Assembly (NCBI RefSeq): GCF_014646095.1
Contig: NZ_BMMU01000014.1
Coordinates: forward strand, 62,001 to 126,000
Reading direction: 5' to 3'
DNA from: Streptomyces lacrimifluminis
Lineage (GTDB): Bacteria > Actinomycetota > Actinomycetes > Streptomycetales > Streptomycetaceae
Length of the DNA stretch: 64,000 nucleotides
Positions 16,471 to 25,612 of the stretch are shown in pieces (the stretch's first letter is position 1; each line of letters begins with the position of its first letter). The position numbers and the translations under genes are program-made. The notes beneath the pieces are model-generated. The model saw only the letters and a program-made list of their open reading frames with translations, was not told the origin of the DNA and ran no database searches.

Positions 16471-17084
16471 GCCAGCGCCCTCCGCATCTCGATACGGGCC
16501 CGGCGGGCACGGGTCTTGACCGTGCCCTCGGGCAGCCCGAGCAGGACCGCGGTCTCCCGGACGGACAACCCGTCGAGCACCATCGCCTGCAGTACCTGTC
16601 TCAACTCCGGCGCGAGGCACCGCAGTGCGTCCCCGACATCGCCGCCGACGGTCTCCGCGAGCGCCAACTCCTCGGCGGCGGGCGCCACGTCGGGCGGAGC
16701 GGCGGCCGGCGGCGGCTCCGCGTGGTGAGCCCTGCGCCGGAACGCGTCGACGAGGCGGCGCGCCGCTATCGTCCACAGCCAACCGATGGCCGTCCCCCCG
16801 ACCGCGGCCCCGGCGAACGCACCCGCCGCGCGCCACACCGCCAAGTAGGTCTCCTGCATGACCTCCGCGACGATCTGCTCGTCCACACACCGGCGGCGCA
16901 GCCGTACCGCCATCCACGGCGACGTACGCCGGTACAGCTCCTCGAACGCGGCACGGTCGCCTTTTGCCACCAGCCGGACGAGACGCTCCTCGTCCATCTC
17001 GTGCAGCGCTGCCCTGATTGATCTCACACCCGGTAGACGCCCGAGTCGGGCCGCAGGTTTTCCCTCTGGCGTGATCCCCATCAC
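16467..17084 (-). CDS. ECF-type RNA polymerase sigma factor
   Basis: 205 residues. Region 2 spans ~30-100 (DRAAFEELYRRTSPWMAVRL; AEVMQETYLAVWRAAGAF; WLWTIAARRLVDAFRRRA). An Ala/Pro-rich linker follows, then region 4 at ~145-205 (ALRCLAPELRQVLQAMVLDG; VRETAVLLGLPEGTVKTRARRARIEM). There is no C-terminal extension. It heads a five-gene operon with a zf-HC2 membrane protein and an ABC exporter; all junctions overlap. It is probably autoregulated and controlled by the adjacent anti-sigma factor. The start could be the second Met at 17081. Confidence 0.92.
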   Translation of the reverse strand: MMGITPEGKPAARLGRLPGVRSIRAALHEMDEERLVRLVAKGDRAAFEELYRRTSPWMAVRLRRRCVDEQIVAEVMQETYLAVWRAAGAFAGAAVGGTAIGWLWTIAARRLVDAFRRRAHHAEPPPAAAPPDVAPAAEELALAETVGGDVGDALRCLAPELRQVLQAMVLDGLSVRETAVLLGLPEGTVKTRARRARIEMRRALA

Positions 17085-17510
17085 ATGAGGGAGGGCCCGT
17101 GAACTCTCCTAACCAGAAGCTCCGTCGTCACGTTCGGGCAGCAGTCCGCATGCGAAGGGCTGGTGCGCCACGGGGTGACGGTCGGGAACTCGCGGATGTG
17201 TACACGCCCGCGGTACGCCGCTGAACGCCGTCCAGCCGGGGATGCGGGCCGCGCTGCGCATCTCCATGAACCACCTCGACAGGCCGCTCCGCAGAGAACT
17301 CGACGACTGCCCGTTGAGGTGGCCGAGAGCCGAACCGTCCCGGCCGGTTGCCCTCCGGCAGTCGTGACGAGGCGCCGCCGGGTGCGCCCCAGGCTCCGGA
17401 GTCGATCCCCTGGTAGACGTACCGCAGTCGGCGCGGATCGCTGGGCAGGGTCTGGTCGTTGCCTGCGCGGACCGTTTCGCCGCTGATCGCCTCCTGGCGG
17501 AGCAGACGGA
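17085..17510. other. Intergenic region with a possible gene relic
   Basis: This 426-bp gap contains no intact gene. The minus-strand translation just 3' of the fucosidase (GETVRAGNDQTLPSDPRRLR, then YVYQGIDSGAWGAP) looks protein-like, but I cannot name the family. It may be the remains of another secreted hydrolase. Confidence 0.3.
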
Positions 17511-19454
17511 TCACACGGCGATGATCCGCCACTGCTGCCGGGCCGCCCGGTTGTACGTCTCCTGCTCGATGCCGGCGCCGTTGGTGGTGGAGGCGCCGTC
17601 GACACTGAGCGACAGTCCGCTCAGTCGGTTGGTGAGGTAGTAGTGGCCGTCCCCGGTGGGCGTCACGGCCCAGTGCTGCTGGAAGACGCTGTCGTCCGAC
17701 CATATGCCCACCTTGCCGCCGTCCACGCGCGAGAGGCCGGCCACTTCCATGAGCTTGCCGCTGCTGACGCTCTTGATCTTGTAGTAGCCATCGCCGGTGG
17801 AGACGAAGGTCCACTTCTGGTTGGCCTGGTTCAGCCACGGCCACTGGAGGATGCCGGTGCCGTTGTCGGTGCCGTTCCCGCTCACGTCGGCCACCTGGCC
17901 GCTGTTGCGGTTGACCAGGCGGTAGACGGTTCCGTCGCCCGGCAGGACACGCGACACCAGGGCCGGTTTGGCTGCCCTGCCGCCTACCCGGACGGCGCCC
18001 ACGTTGACGTATCCGCCCGTGCCGGCAGTGCTCTGCACCCGTACGAATGCAACGTTCCTGGCGCTCCACTCGGCCACCTTGGTGACGCGGTCGGCGGCCC
18101 AGGAACCGGTGGCGACCTGGGTGAAGGTCGTACCGTCGGTGCTGGTGGAGATGGTGTACGAGGTGATGTCGCCGTCGGTGGAGTCGTTGCGGTTCCACTG
18201 CTTGGGCAGGTACTCGAGAGTGGAGACGTTGCTCCACACCCCACCCAGGTCGATCGTGATCGAGTGAGGCAGGGACGGGGACAGTCCCCAAGTCGACCAG
18301 CAGGTCTCGAAGCCCTTGTCGCTCAGCCCGTCGATCGCGTTCATCGGGCCCTCGCCCGTATGGAATCCGCTCGCGTAGGCGCTGACCGGGGTCACGGGGT
18401 GCTCGGCGCGTGGCATCTGCGCCGGCAAGGGCGCCCTGGAGGTGTTGGGGCTCCATGCCGCCCCGACTTCGGCGAGCCGGTCGACGACGTTGGTGTCCAG
18501 CAGGCCGTTGCGGTTGGGCGGGCAGTTGAGGATGAACGAGGTGTACTTCGGTTCCAGGTCCGACAGATGGGTCAGGATCGATGCCTTGCTCATCAGGCCT
18601 TCGGACGGCGTGGACGGATGCCAGAACCACCCGTTGCTGATCGTCTGCCCCTGCATGGAGGCGAAGGTGTTTCCGGCCGGCGAGGTGATGCCGAGCGGTT
18701 CCTCGAAGTAGATCGCGTCGCCTAGGAACGGTACGGACAGCCCACCGTGGTCGATCATCACGATATTCGGCTGGAGCGATTTCACGTGCTCGCGGATCCG
18801 CTGGTAGGAGACGGCCTGCTGGCCCATCTGCCACGCGTAGCCGTCGGTGATGAACATGTCGATGGTGCCGTAGTCGGTCAGCAGTTCGGTGATCTGGTTC
18901 AGCATGTAGGTGAGGTCACCGGGCTGGATCGTCTGGTCGGCGGCGACGCCGTGCCGGCTGTCGTACGCCTGCACGCTGTAGGTGCGGTCCCAGATCGAGT
19001 AGTACAGGCCGACCCTCAGGCCCCTGGCCCGGAACGCGTCGACGTACTGGGCGACGACGTCCTGCTTGTAGGGGCTGTTGGCGACGTTGTAGTCGTTGTA
19101 CGCGGTCGGCCACAGGCAGAAGCCGTCGTGGTGCTTGGTCGTCAGTACGCCGTAGCTCATCTTCGCCGTCGCGGCGGCGGTCGCCCACTGGGCGCAGTCC
19201 ACGGCCGTGGGAGCGAACAGAGCGGGGTTCTGATTCGGGGCGGCCCACTCCTCGTTGGTGAACGTGCCCATGTTGAAGTGGTTGAACATGCCGAACCGCA
19301 GGTTCACCATGTCGCTCAGGCCGGCCTGGCTGTCGGCGGCTGCCGCCTCGGACACCAGGCCCGGGAACGCGGGGACGACGGGCAGCACCGTCGCGGCGGC
19401 AGCGGCGCCCGCCGCTCCAAGCACCGTACGGCGGGACAGACTTCCTGACGACAT
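17511..19454 (-). CDS. Secreted GH29 alpha-L-fucosidase with F5/8-type and ricin-type carbohydrate-binding domains
   Basis: 647 residues from ATG 19454 (GGGAGTGAGC upstream). A Tat-type signal (SRRTVLGAAGAAAAA) leads into a GH29 catalytic domain (~45-350): RFGMFNHFNMGTFTNEEWAA, TTKHHDGFCLWPT, VGLYYSIWDR. The likely nucleophile Asp is in IDMFITDGY. Residues ~375-510 form a discoidin (F5/8 type C) module (DKGFETCWSTWG; HSITIDLGGVWSNVSTLEYLP). Residues ~520-647 form a ricin-B-like lectin domain (RLVNRNSGQVADVSG; NQKWTFVSTGDGYYKI). It removes alpha-L-fucose from plant or animal glycans outside the cell. TTGACA lies ~115 bp upstream on the same strand. Confidence 0.92.
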   Translation of the reverse strand: MSSGSLSRRTVLGAAGAAAAATVLPVVPAFPGLVSEAAAADSQAGLSDMVNLRFGMFNHFNMGTFTNEEWAAPNQNPALFAPTAVDCAQWATAAATAKMSYGVLTTKHHDGFCLWPTAYNDYNVANSPYKQDVVAQYVDAFRARGLRVGLYYSIWDRTYSVQAYDSRHGVAADQTIQPGDLTYMLNQITELLTDYGTIDMFITDGYAWQMGQQAVSYQRIREHVKSLQPNIVMIDHGGLSVPFLGDAIYFEEPLGITSPAGNTFASMQGQTISNGWFWHPSTPSEGLMSKASILTHLSDLEPKYTSFILNCPPNRNGLLDTNVVDRLAEVGAAWSPNTSRAPLPAQMPRAEHPVTPVSAYASGFHTGEGPMNAIDGLSDKGFETCWSTWGLSPSLPHSITIDLGGVWSNVSTLEYLPKQWNRNDSTDGDITSYTISTSTDGTTFTQVATGSWAADRVTKVAEWSARNVAFVRVQSTAGTGGYVNVGAVRVGGRAAKPALVSRVLPGDGTVYRLVNRNSGQVADVSGNGTDNGTGILQWPWLNQANQKWTFVSTGDGYYKIKSVSSGKLMEVAGLSRVDGGKVGIWSDDSVFQQHWAVTPTGDGHYYLTNRLSGLSLSVDGASTTNGAGIEQETYNRAARQQWRIIAV

Positions 19455-19533
19455 GCGCTCACTCCCATTCGTGTGGCCCCAGCACGGAGAAGACCCACGA
19501 GTGCCGCGGCACGCATGGGGCCTCAGGCGCGAG

Positions 19534-19575
19534 ATGTTACGCATGAAGTTCAACCACGTGACACCAGCATGTCAA
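19534..19575 (-). promoter_or_regulatory. Promoter-region motif pair before GH29 (TTGACA, TAACAT)
   Basis: On the minus strand GTTGACATG (19568-19576) is followed 30 bases later by TAACATC. The same two blocks precede the GH27 operon. The spacing is too wide for a standard -35/-10 pair, so this may be a regulator site plus a -35. Confidence 0.3.
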
Positions 19576-19681
19576 CGGTTTGAATGGATCAAAAGCCAAT
19601 GCCGCAACGCGAGTTGACCGCTATAGACGGTATGGCGTCATTGATTCACGGCCATACATGGCATGTTTGTCCGCGTGGATG

Positions 19682-22138
19682 TCAGCGGTCGTGCTCGCGT
19701 GCACCCTCGCCCGGCAGGGACTGCTCGGCCCAGATCGTCTTGCCGGCGGCCGTCTGGCGGCTGCCCCAGCGTTCGGCCATCTGAGCGACGAGCAGCAGGC
19801 CGCGTCCGCCCTCGTCGAAGGTGCGGGCGCGCCGCAGGTGCGGGGCGGTGTTGCTGCAGTCGGAGACCTCGCAGATGAGCGCATCGGCACGGATGAGTCG
19901 CAGTTGGATGGGGCCGTCGCCGTAACGGATGGCGTTGGTGACCAGCTCACTGACGATCAGCTCGGTGGTGAACTCGAGCTCGGCCAGCCCCCAGTCGGCC
20001 AGTTGGCGGCCCGCCATACGGCGGGCCCCGGCGACGGCCGCGGGGTCCATGGGCAGCTGCCAGGTGTGTACCTGGTCCGCGCCGAGCGCCGAGGTTCGGG
20101 CCAGGAGCAGGACGATGTCGTCGGCAGGGGGGTCGGGCCGCACCTTGCGCAGCACCTCGTCGCAGGCCTCCTCCAGGTTGGCGGCGGGGCGGCTGAGCGC
20201 TTCGCCCAGCAGGTCCAGCCCGACGTCGATGTCGCGGCCCGGGGCCTCGATCAGACCATCGGTGTAGAGGGCGAGCAGGCTGCCCTCGCCCATGTCGACC
20301 CGGACGGCCTCGAAGGGCAGTCCGCCCAGGCCGAGCGGTGGCCCGGCCGGCAGGTCCAGCACCTGCGCACGGCCGTCGGAGGTCACCAGGACAGGCGGCG
20401 GGTGCCCGGCGCGCGCCAGGTCGCAGCAGCCGGTGACGGGGTCGTAGACGGCATAGAGGCAGGTGGCCCCGACCTCGCCCGAGGCCCGCTCCGTCTGTCG
20501 TCGCGCATCCGGGCCCTCCTCGCGGTCGAGGCGGATCACCAGGTCGTCCAACCGCGTGAGCAGTTCGTCTGGGGCGAAATCGGCGTCGGCGAGGGTCCGT
20601 ACCGCGGAGCGCAGACGGCCCATCGTGGCCGAGGCGTGCACGCCGTGACCCACCACGTCGCCCACCACCAGCGCGATCCGTCCCCCGGACAGGGAGATCA
20701 CGTCGAACCAGTCCCCGCCGATCTCGTCCCCCGGACCGGCGGGAAGATACCGGTAGGCGAGGTCCACCGCGTCCACCTGCGGCAGCCGCTCGGGCAGCAG
20801 ACTGCGCTGGAGTGCGAGCGCGGTCCGGCGCTCACGGGTGTAGCGGCGGGCGTTGTCGATGCTCACGGCCGCCCGGGCGGCGATCTCCTCGGCGAGCACC
20901 AGATCGTCCGGGCCGAAGACGTCCGCGGTCCGGTGCCGCATGAGGTGCATGACACCGAGGGTGATCCCCCGCGCGCGCAGTGGCACCATCATCACCGAGT
21001 GAATCCGGAAACGCCTCATACTCTCGGCACGGGCCGCGGAGGCCGTCGTCCACGCGCGCAGCAGCGGGTCCCCGGCACGGTAGTAGGCGCCCCGGCCGGT
21101 GATCAGCACCTCGGCCGGCGGTGAGCCGGGCGGGTAGACGTCGGTGCTGCCCGCGGAAACCACGGCTTCCGGGCATCCCGGAAGCACCGACCGCTGCGCC
21201 GTACGACGACACACGACCGGTGTGGCGGGCGGTACCGGCTGGGGCTCGTGTCCCTGGACGACCGATTCCAGCAGGTCGACGATGGCGAAGTCGGCGAATC
21301 CCGACACGGCCACCTCGGCCAGTTCCTCGGCCGTCCAGGTCACATCGAGAGTGGTGCCGATGCGCACGCTGGCGTCGTTCAGCACCGCCAGACGGTGCCG
21401 GGCCAGGTACTGCTCGGTGATGTCGATCACCAGCGCCGACACCCCCAGCACCGTGCCGGCCGGGTCCTTCAGCGGGGAGAGGAACAGCGACCACGCGTGA
21501 TCCCGGACCTCACCGGAGGCTCGAAAGGGCTGCTCCTCGCGGAAGATCGTCTCACCGGTGCGCACCACCTGGTGCTGAAGGCGGTCGATCTCGTCCAGGG
21601 GCGGGGCGGGATAGATCTCCCACAACGTCCGGCCCCGCATCTCCTCCGGGCTCAGTCCCATGGCTTGGCTCATCGCCTGGTTGCAGGTGACGAACCGCGC
21701 CTCACTGTCGTAGATGGCCACGGGCAGCGGGAGCTGCGCGAGCGTGAGGTTCCACAACTCCGCCGTCCCCGCGTCCGTCGGCCCGGAGGGGTAGGTCACC
21801 GCCGCCGGGGTGACGACCCAGTGCGTCCTGCCTCCCCCATCTGCAAGCGGCGTACCCCGGAGCTCCACGGTGACACGGTCTCCGTGCCGGTCTCGCAGCG
21901 CCAGCCTGCACGTCCACAGCTCCCCGGCGGCCAGGCGCCGACGCATCGCCGAGGGCGGCTTCGCTCCGAGCAGAGCGACGGCCGGCCGGCCCACCACGTC
22001 CGCGGGCTCGTACCCGAGCAGTCGCCCGGCTCCGGCGCTGCAGGCCATGACGGTTCCGCGGGCATCGATGACGACCGCGAAGTCCTCGGGCGCCCCAGCG
22101 CCCCCTGCTTCCGTGGTCGTGTCGGGCTCGTTGTCCAT
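19682..22138 (-). CDS. PAS-PAS-GAF-SpoIIE-HATPase signalling protein
   Basis: 818 residues. A PAS-like N-terminal domain (~15-120: DFAVVIDARGTVMACSAGAG) is followed by a second PAS (~135-245: LPLPVAIYDSEARFVTCNQA ... VIDITEQYLARHRL). A GAF domain spans ~260-430 (SMRRFRIHSVMMVPLRARG). A PP2C/SpoIIE phosphatase spans ~450-665 (EIGGDWFDVISLSGGRIALVVGD; LLALYTDGLIEAPG). The C-terminal HATPase_c is at ~690-810 (ELIVSELVTNAIRYGDG; DEGGRGLLLVAQMAERWG). Such proteins act as combined phosphatase/kinase switches on anti-anti-sigma factors. The PAS and GAF domains would sense a small ligand, light or redox. Soluble and monocistronic; the target is unknown. Confidence 0.93.
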   Translation of the reverse strand: MDNEPDTTTEAGGAGAPEDFAVVIDARGTVMACSAGAGRLLGYEPADVVGRPAVALLGAKPPSAMRRRLAAGELWTCRLALRDRHGDRVTVELRGTPLADGGGRTHWVVTPAAVTYPSGPTDAGTAELWNLTLAQLPLPVAIYDSEARFVTCNQAMSQAMGLSPEEMRGRTLWEIYPAPPLDEIDRLQHQVVRTGETIFREEQPFRASGEVRDHAWSLFLSPLKDPAGTVLGVSALVIDITEQYLARHRLAVLNDASVRIGTTLDVTWTAEELAEVAVSGFADFAIVDLLESVVQGHEPQPVPPATPVVCRRTAQRSVLPGCPEAVVSAGSTDVYPPGSPPAEVLITGRGAYYRAGDPLLRAWTTASAARAESMRRFRIHSVMMVPLRARGITLGVMHLMRHRTADVFGPDDLVLAEEIAARAAVSIDNARRYTRERRTALALQRSLLPERLPQVDAVDLAYRYLPAGPGDEIGGDWFDVISLSGGRIALVVGDVVGHGVHASATMGRLRSAVRTLADADFAPDELLTRLDDLVIRLDREEGPDARRQTERASGEVGATCLYAVYDPVTGCCDLARAGHPPPVLVTSDGRAQVLDLPAGPPLGLGGLPFEAVRVDMGEGSLLALYTDGLIEAPGRDIDVGLDLLGEALSRPAANLEEACDEVLRKVRPDPPADDIVLLLARTSALGADQVHTWQLPMDPAAVAGARRMAGRQLADWGLAELEFTTELIVSELVTNAIRYGDGPIQLRLIRADALICEVSDCSNTAPHLRRARTFDEGGRGLLLVAQMAERWGSRQTAAGKTIWAEQSLPGEGAREHDR

Positions 22139-22498
22139 GGGTGCATCCCGACCTCGTACCTGCCGCGAACCGGCACGGCGCCGCGTCGCCCGTCAGGGGC
22201 GCTGCCTCCAGCATCCCGCCGCGGCACACGACGCTCAACCCGACCGCGGCAGGCCCGTCGGACGACGGGCCTCGCAGACAGACCGGCTCCTTCGCTTCGC
22301 GTCCGGCGTGGTGCCGACTCGACCGCGTCCTGAGCACGGTGCGCCACCTCCCGACGCTGTGGCGGCGAACCCGTGGGTGCGGCTGCTGCACGAGGCGAGG
22401 TCGAGGGCGTGGCCGAGGCTACGGACGGTTTCGATGGGGACGCCGTCAGTGACGCGTCGGTGGCGCGGGCGTGGCGGATCAGGCGGGGAGGTGCCGCA
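22139..22498. other. Intergenic region, nothing recognised
   Basis: The 360 bp between the SpoIIE gene and the VOC relic show only GC-rich open frames without ribosome binding sites or family motifs. Confidence 0.5.
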
Positions 22499-22892
22499 TC
22501 ACGCCGGGCCGAGGACGCAGAAGTCGTTGCCCTCCGGGTCGGCCAGAACCGTCCGCGGGAGGTCGCCTCGACCCTCATCGGCGTGCGTCGCACCGAGTTC
22601 CTTCAGGTGCGCGACCAACTCAGTGTGATGGGTCGCGGAGGTGGTGGCGAGTTCGATGTGTACACGGTATTCCACCGTTTCGGGGTCCGGGACGGCGATG
22701 ACGTCGACACCGACGCCGACGGTGGTGGTGGGATCCGACCAGGCGAAGCCCCCGGGCTCGACGCGTCGCACCCGGTTCCGCGCTGGAAGCACGCCAGGCG
22801 AGTGCCTCGGCCCAGAACCGGCCCAGCGCCGAGTCGTCCTGAGCCTCGAGATTCACCTGAACCAGTTGCAGCGCCGTGCCGCCGACTCTCTG
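22499..22892 (-). pseudogene. VOC/glyoxalase-family protein with frameshift
   Basis: Two minus-strand frames together make one VOC-superfamily protein: ALQLVQVNLEAQDDSALGRFWAEALAW in one frame up to ~22790, then VRRVEPGGFAWSDPTTTVGV, VIAVPDPETVEYRVHIELATTS and VLADPEGNDFCVLGPA in another down to 22499. These are the usual start, middle and end of short actinomycete VOC proteins (~120 residues). The shift falls around 22770-22790. An assembly error could give the same picture. The N-terminal Met is also missing (GGTALQLV). If intact it would be a small metal-dependent or drug-binding cytosolic protein. Confidence 0.7.
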
Positions 22893-23086
22893 TTCAAGGG
22901 TTGAACTGCCGGACGAGGCCGCCCAGTTCGGCCGAGCGGTCAGCGGCCGATCTCCGCCTCCCACCGGCCGGAGCACGGTGGCCAGGGGTCCCGCCCGGAC
23001 GACGGTCGAGTTCGTGGGCGATGGCGTCCAGGCCGCCGCCTGGACGCCAGATCAGGGCTCCGCCGAGACCACGCTGGGCTGTGACG

Positions 23087-24559
23087 TCATCTGTGGACTG
23101 CCCGGTTCCCGTCACCCCCGTCCGGCAGGGTGCCGGTGCGGGCCACGTCCGCGTACCACCGCGCGCTCGCCTTGGGGATGCGCTTACCGGTCGGGTAGTC
23201 GACGTAGACCGCGCCGAAGCGCTTGCTGTAGCCGTAGCCCCACTCGAAGTTGTCCAGCAGGGACCACAGGAAGTAGCCGCGCACGTCGACGCCGGCCTCG
23301 ATCGCGCGCTGCACGGCCGACAAGTGGCCGTGCAGGTAGGCGATGCGTTCCGGGTCGGCCACCTCGCCCTCCGGGTTGACGTAGTCGTCGAACGCGGCCC
23401 CGTTCTCGGTGATCATCAAAGGTGTCGCGGGGAAGTCCGCCCTGAGACGCAGCAACAGGTCGTACAGACCGCTCGGGTCCACCGCCCAGCCCATCGCCGT
23501 GGTGTTGCCCGGAGGGCGGTGGAAGGCGACCCGGTCGGCGCCCGGCCAGGGAGTGTGCTCGCTCGCCCCGTGGCCGTCGGAGTTGTGGCCCGCGTCGCCG
23601 GTGGCGGCGGAAACGAGGGTGGGTGAGTAGTAGTTGACGCCCAGGAAGTCCAGCGGCTGGTGGATCGTGGCGGTGTCGCCGTCCCGTACGAAGGACCAGT
23701 CGGTCAGGCCGGCCGTGTCCTGGAGGAGGTCCTGCGGGTACTCGCCCTCCAGCATGGGACCGGTGAAGACGCGATTGGCCAGCGCGTCGATCCGGCGCGC
23801 CGCGTCGAGGTCGGCGGCGGACTCGGTCAGCGCACGCACGTGGTGAACGTTGAGCGTGACGGACGCCCGCGTGCGGGAGGGCAGTTCGGCGCGCAGTGCC
23901 TGAACCGCCTTGCCGTGCGCGAGGTTGAGGTGGTGCGCCGCGCGCAGGGCCGCGACCGGGTCGGTGCGCCCGGGCGCGTGGACGCCCGAGCCGTATCCGA
24001 GAAAGGCGCTGCACCAGGGCTCGTTGAGAGTGATCCAGGTCTTCACCCGGTCCCCCAGCGCACGGGCCGCCAGGGCCGCGTAGTCGGCGAACCGGTCGGC
24101 GGTGACGCGCTCCGGCCAGCCGCCCGCGTCCTCCAGCTCCTGCGGCAGATCCCAGTGGTAGAGCGTGACGACCGGCTCGATTCCCTTCTCCAGCAGCGCG
24201 TCGGTCAGGGCGCGGTAGAAGTCGAGCCCCTTCTCGACGGCCGGGCCGCGGCCGGTCGGCTGCACACGCGGCCACGACAGGGAGAACCGGTAGGCGCTCA
24301 CGCCGAGGTCGGCCATGATCTCGACGTCCTCGCGCCAGCGGTGGTAGTGGTCGGTGGCCACGTCACCGGTGTCTCCGTTGCGCACCATGCCGGGCGTGTG
24401 CGAGTAGGTGTCCCAGATCGAAGGGGTGCGTCCGTCCACGGAGGCGGCACCCTCGATCTGGTACGCGGCGGTCGCCGTGCCCCAGGTGAACCTCGGCGGG
24501 AAACTGGTGACGGCTGTGTTCTCCAGGGCGGGCGCGACACGTCGGGCGGTGGTGGTCAC
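23087..24559 (-). CDS. GH1 beta-glucosidase (cytoplasmic)
   Basis: 490 residues from a GTG with GGAAGG upstream; no signal peptide. GH1 hallmarks: FTWGTATAAYQIEGAASVDGR near the start, the acid/base Glu in WITLNEPWCSAFLGY, the nucleophile Glu in MITENGAAFDDYVNP, and the aglycone loop FLWSLLDNFEWGYGYSKRFG. It should hydrolyse cellobiose or other beta-glucosides inside the cell. It lies 3' of two ABC permease genes and a sugar-binding lipoprotein in one direction, the same content as the Streptomyces cebEFG-bglC locus. The 98-bp gap to the permease leaves room for a separate ribosome binding site. Likely controlled by the LacI operators at 28109-28144. Confidence 0.93.
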   Translation of the reverse strand: MTTTARRVAPALENTAVTSFPPRFTWGTATAAYQIEGAASVDGRTPSIWDTYSHTPGMVRNGDTGDVATDHYHRWREDVEIMADLGVSAYRFSLSWPRVQPTGRGPAVEKGLDFYRALTDALLEKGIEPVVTLYHWDLPQELEDAGGWPERVTADRFADYAALAARALGDRVKTWITLNEPWCSAFLGYGSGVHAPGRTDPVAALRAAHHLNLAHGKAVQALRAELPSRTRASVTLNVHHVRALTESAADLDAARRIDALANRVFTGPMLEGEYPQDLLQDTAGLTDWSFVRDGDTATIHQPLDFLGVNYYSPTLVSAATGDAGHNSDGHGASEHTPWPGADRVAFHRPPGNTTAMGWAVDPSGLYDLLLRLRADFPATPLMITENGAAFDDYVNPEGEVADPERIAYLHGHLSAVQRAIEAGVDVRGYFLWSLLDNFEWGYGYSKRFGAVYVDYPTGKRIPKASARWYADVARTGTLPDGGDGNRAVHR

Positions 24560-24657
24560 GTGGATCCTTCCAGCGGTAACGGCGGGGCGGAAGCGGCGAG
24601 TTGAGGCTGGGCGGCGGGCGCGGGACGGGTCCCGGCTACGGGGTGACGGCGGGGCAC

Positions 24658-25599
24658 TCATCCCTTGACCGCTCCCTGCATGATTCCGCCGACGATCTGA
24701 CGGCCGAAGATGATGAACATGGCCAGCAGCGGCAACGTGCCGAGCAGGGCGCCCGCCATGATCAGCGACTGGTCTCGCACATATCCCGCGCTCAGCTGGG
24801 TGAGCGCGACGGGGACCGTCGGATTGGACATGTCGAGCACGATGAACGGCCAGAAGAAGTCGTTCCAGGCGTGCACGAACGTGATCATGAACAGTACGGC
24901 CATGGGAGGCCGGGCGATCGGCAGCACGATGCTCCAGAAGATGCGCAGGGAATGCGCACCGTCCACCCGCCCGGCCTCGACGAGTTCGTCGGGCAGCGCC
25001 TCGCTCAGGTACTGCCGCATGAAGAACACGCCGACCGCGCTGACGAGCGTGGGGAAGATGACCGCGGGCAGCTTCTGGCCCAGGCCCAGCTCGGTCATCA
25101 TCATGAACAGGGGTACGACGCCGAGTTGGGGCGGCACCAGCATCGTGCCGATGACGAGCATCAACAGGATGTTGCGGCCCTTGAAGCGGAGTTTGGCGAA
25201 CGCGAAGCCGGCGAGGGTGGCGAACAGCACCGTGGACAGGGCGATCACACCGGCCACGATCAGGCTGTTGAGCATGGCCTTGCCCAACGCGGCGTCCTGC
25301 CACGCCTTGCCGAGGTTCTCCAGCAGGTGTGGGCCGGGCAGGAACGGCGGCGGTGTCTGGGTGACCCGCGTGTTGTCGGTCGACGCCGCCACCATCGTCC
25401 AGTAGAGCGGGAAGAGGGAGAACAGTGCCGCGATTCCCAGCAGGATGTAGGCGAGGGGACCCGCGTGGTGCTGTCGTCCGGCGCGCGGGTGCGCGAACAG
25501 TCGTCGGCGCCGTGCCCCGGAAGGGGTGGCCCCGCGTTTCATCCGCACGGTTTCGGGGGGTGCGTCCGCCGCCCGGACCGGGATGCTGTCTGTGGTCAT
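24658..25599 (-). CDS. Carbohydrate ABC transporter permease (CebG-like)
   Basis: 313 residues with six membrane helices (from AYILLGIAALFSLFPLYWTMV to LLAMFIIFGRQIVGGIMQGAVKG). The cytoplasmic EAA loop that contacts the ATPase is ELVEAGRVDGAHSLRIFWSIVLPIARP. The terminal VKG is typical of the MalG-type family. It lies 13 bases 3' of its partner permease. The system has no ATPase gene of its own, so a shared MsiK-type ATPase is expected. Substrate assignment to cellobiose/cello-oligosaccharides rests on the GH1 neighbour and is not proven. Confidence 0.92.
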   Translation of the reverse strand: MTTDSIPVRAADAPPETVRMKRGATPSGARRRRLFAHPRAGRQHHAGPLAYILLGIAALFSLFPLYWTMVAASTDNTRVTQTPPPFLPGPHLLENLGKAWQDAALGKAMLNSLIVAGVIALSTVLFATLAGFAFAKLRFKGRNILLMLVIGTMLVPPQLGVVPLFMMMTELGLGQKLPAVIFPTLVSAVGVFFMRQYLSEALPDELVEAGRVDGAHSLRIFWSIVLPIARPPMAVLFMITFVHAWNDFFWPFIVLDMSNPTVPVALTQLSAGYVRDQSLIMAGALLGTLPLLAMFIIFGRQIVGGIMQGAVKG

Positions 25600-25612
25600 G
25601 GAGATCTCCCGG

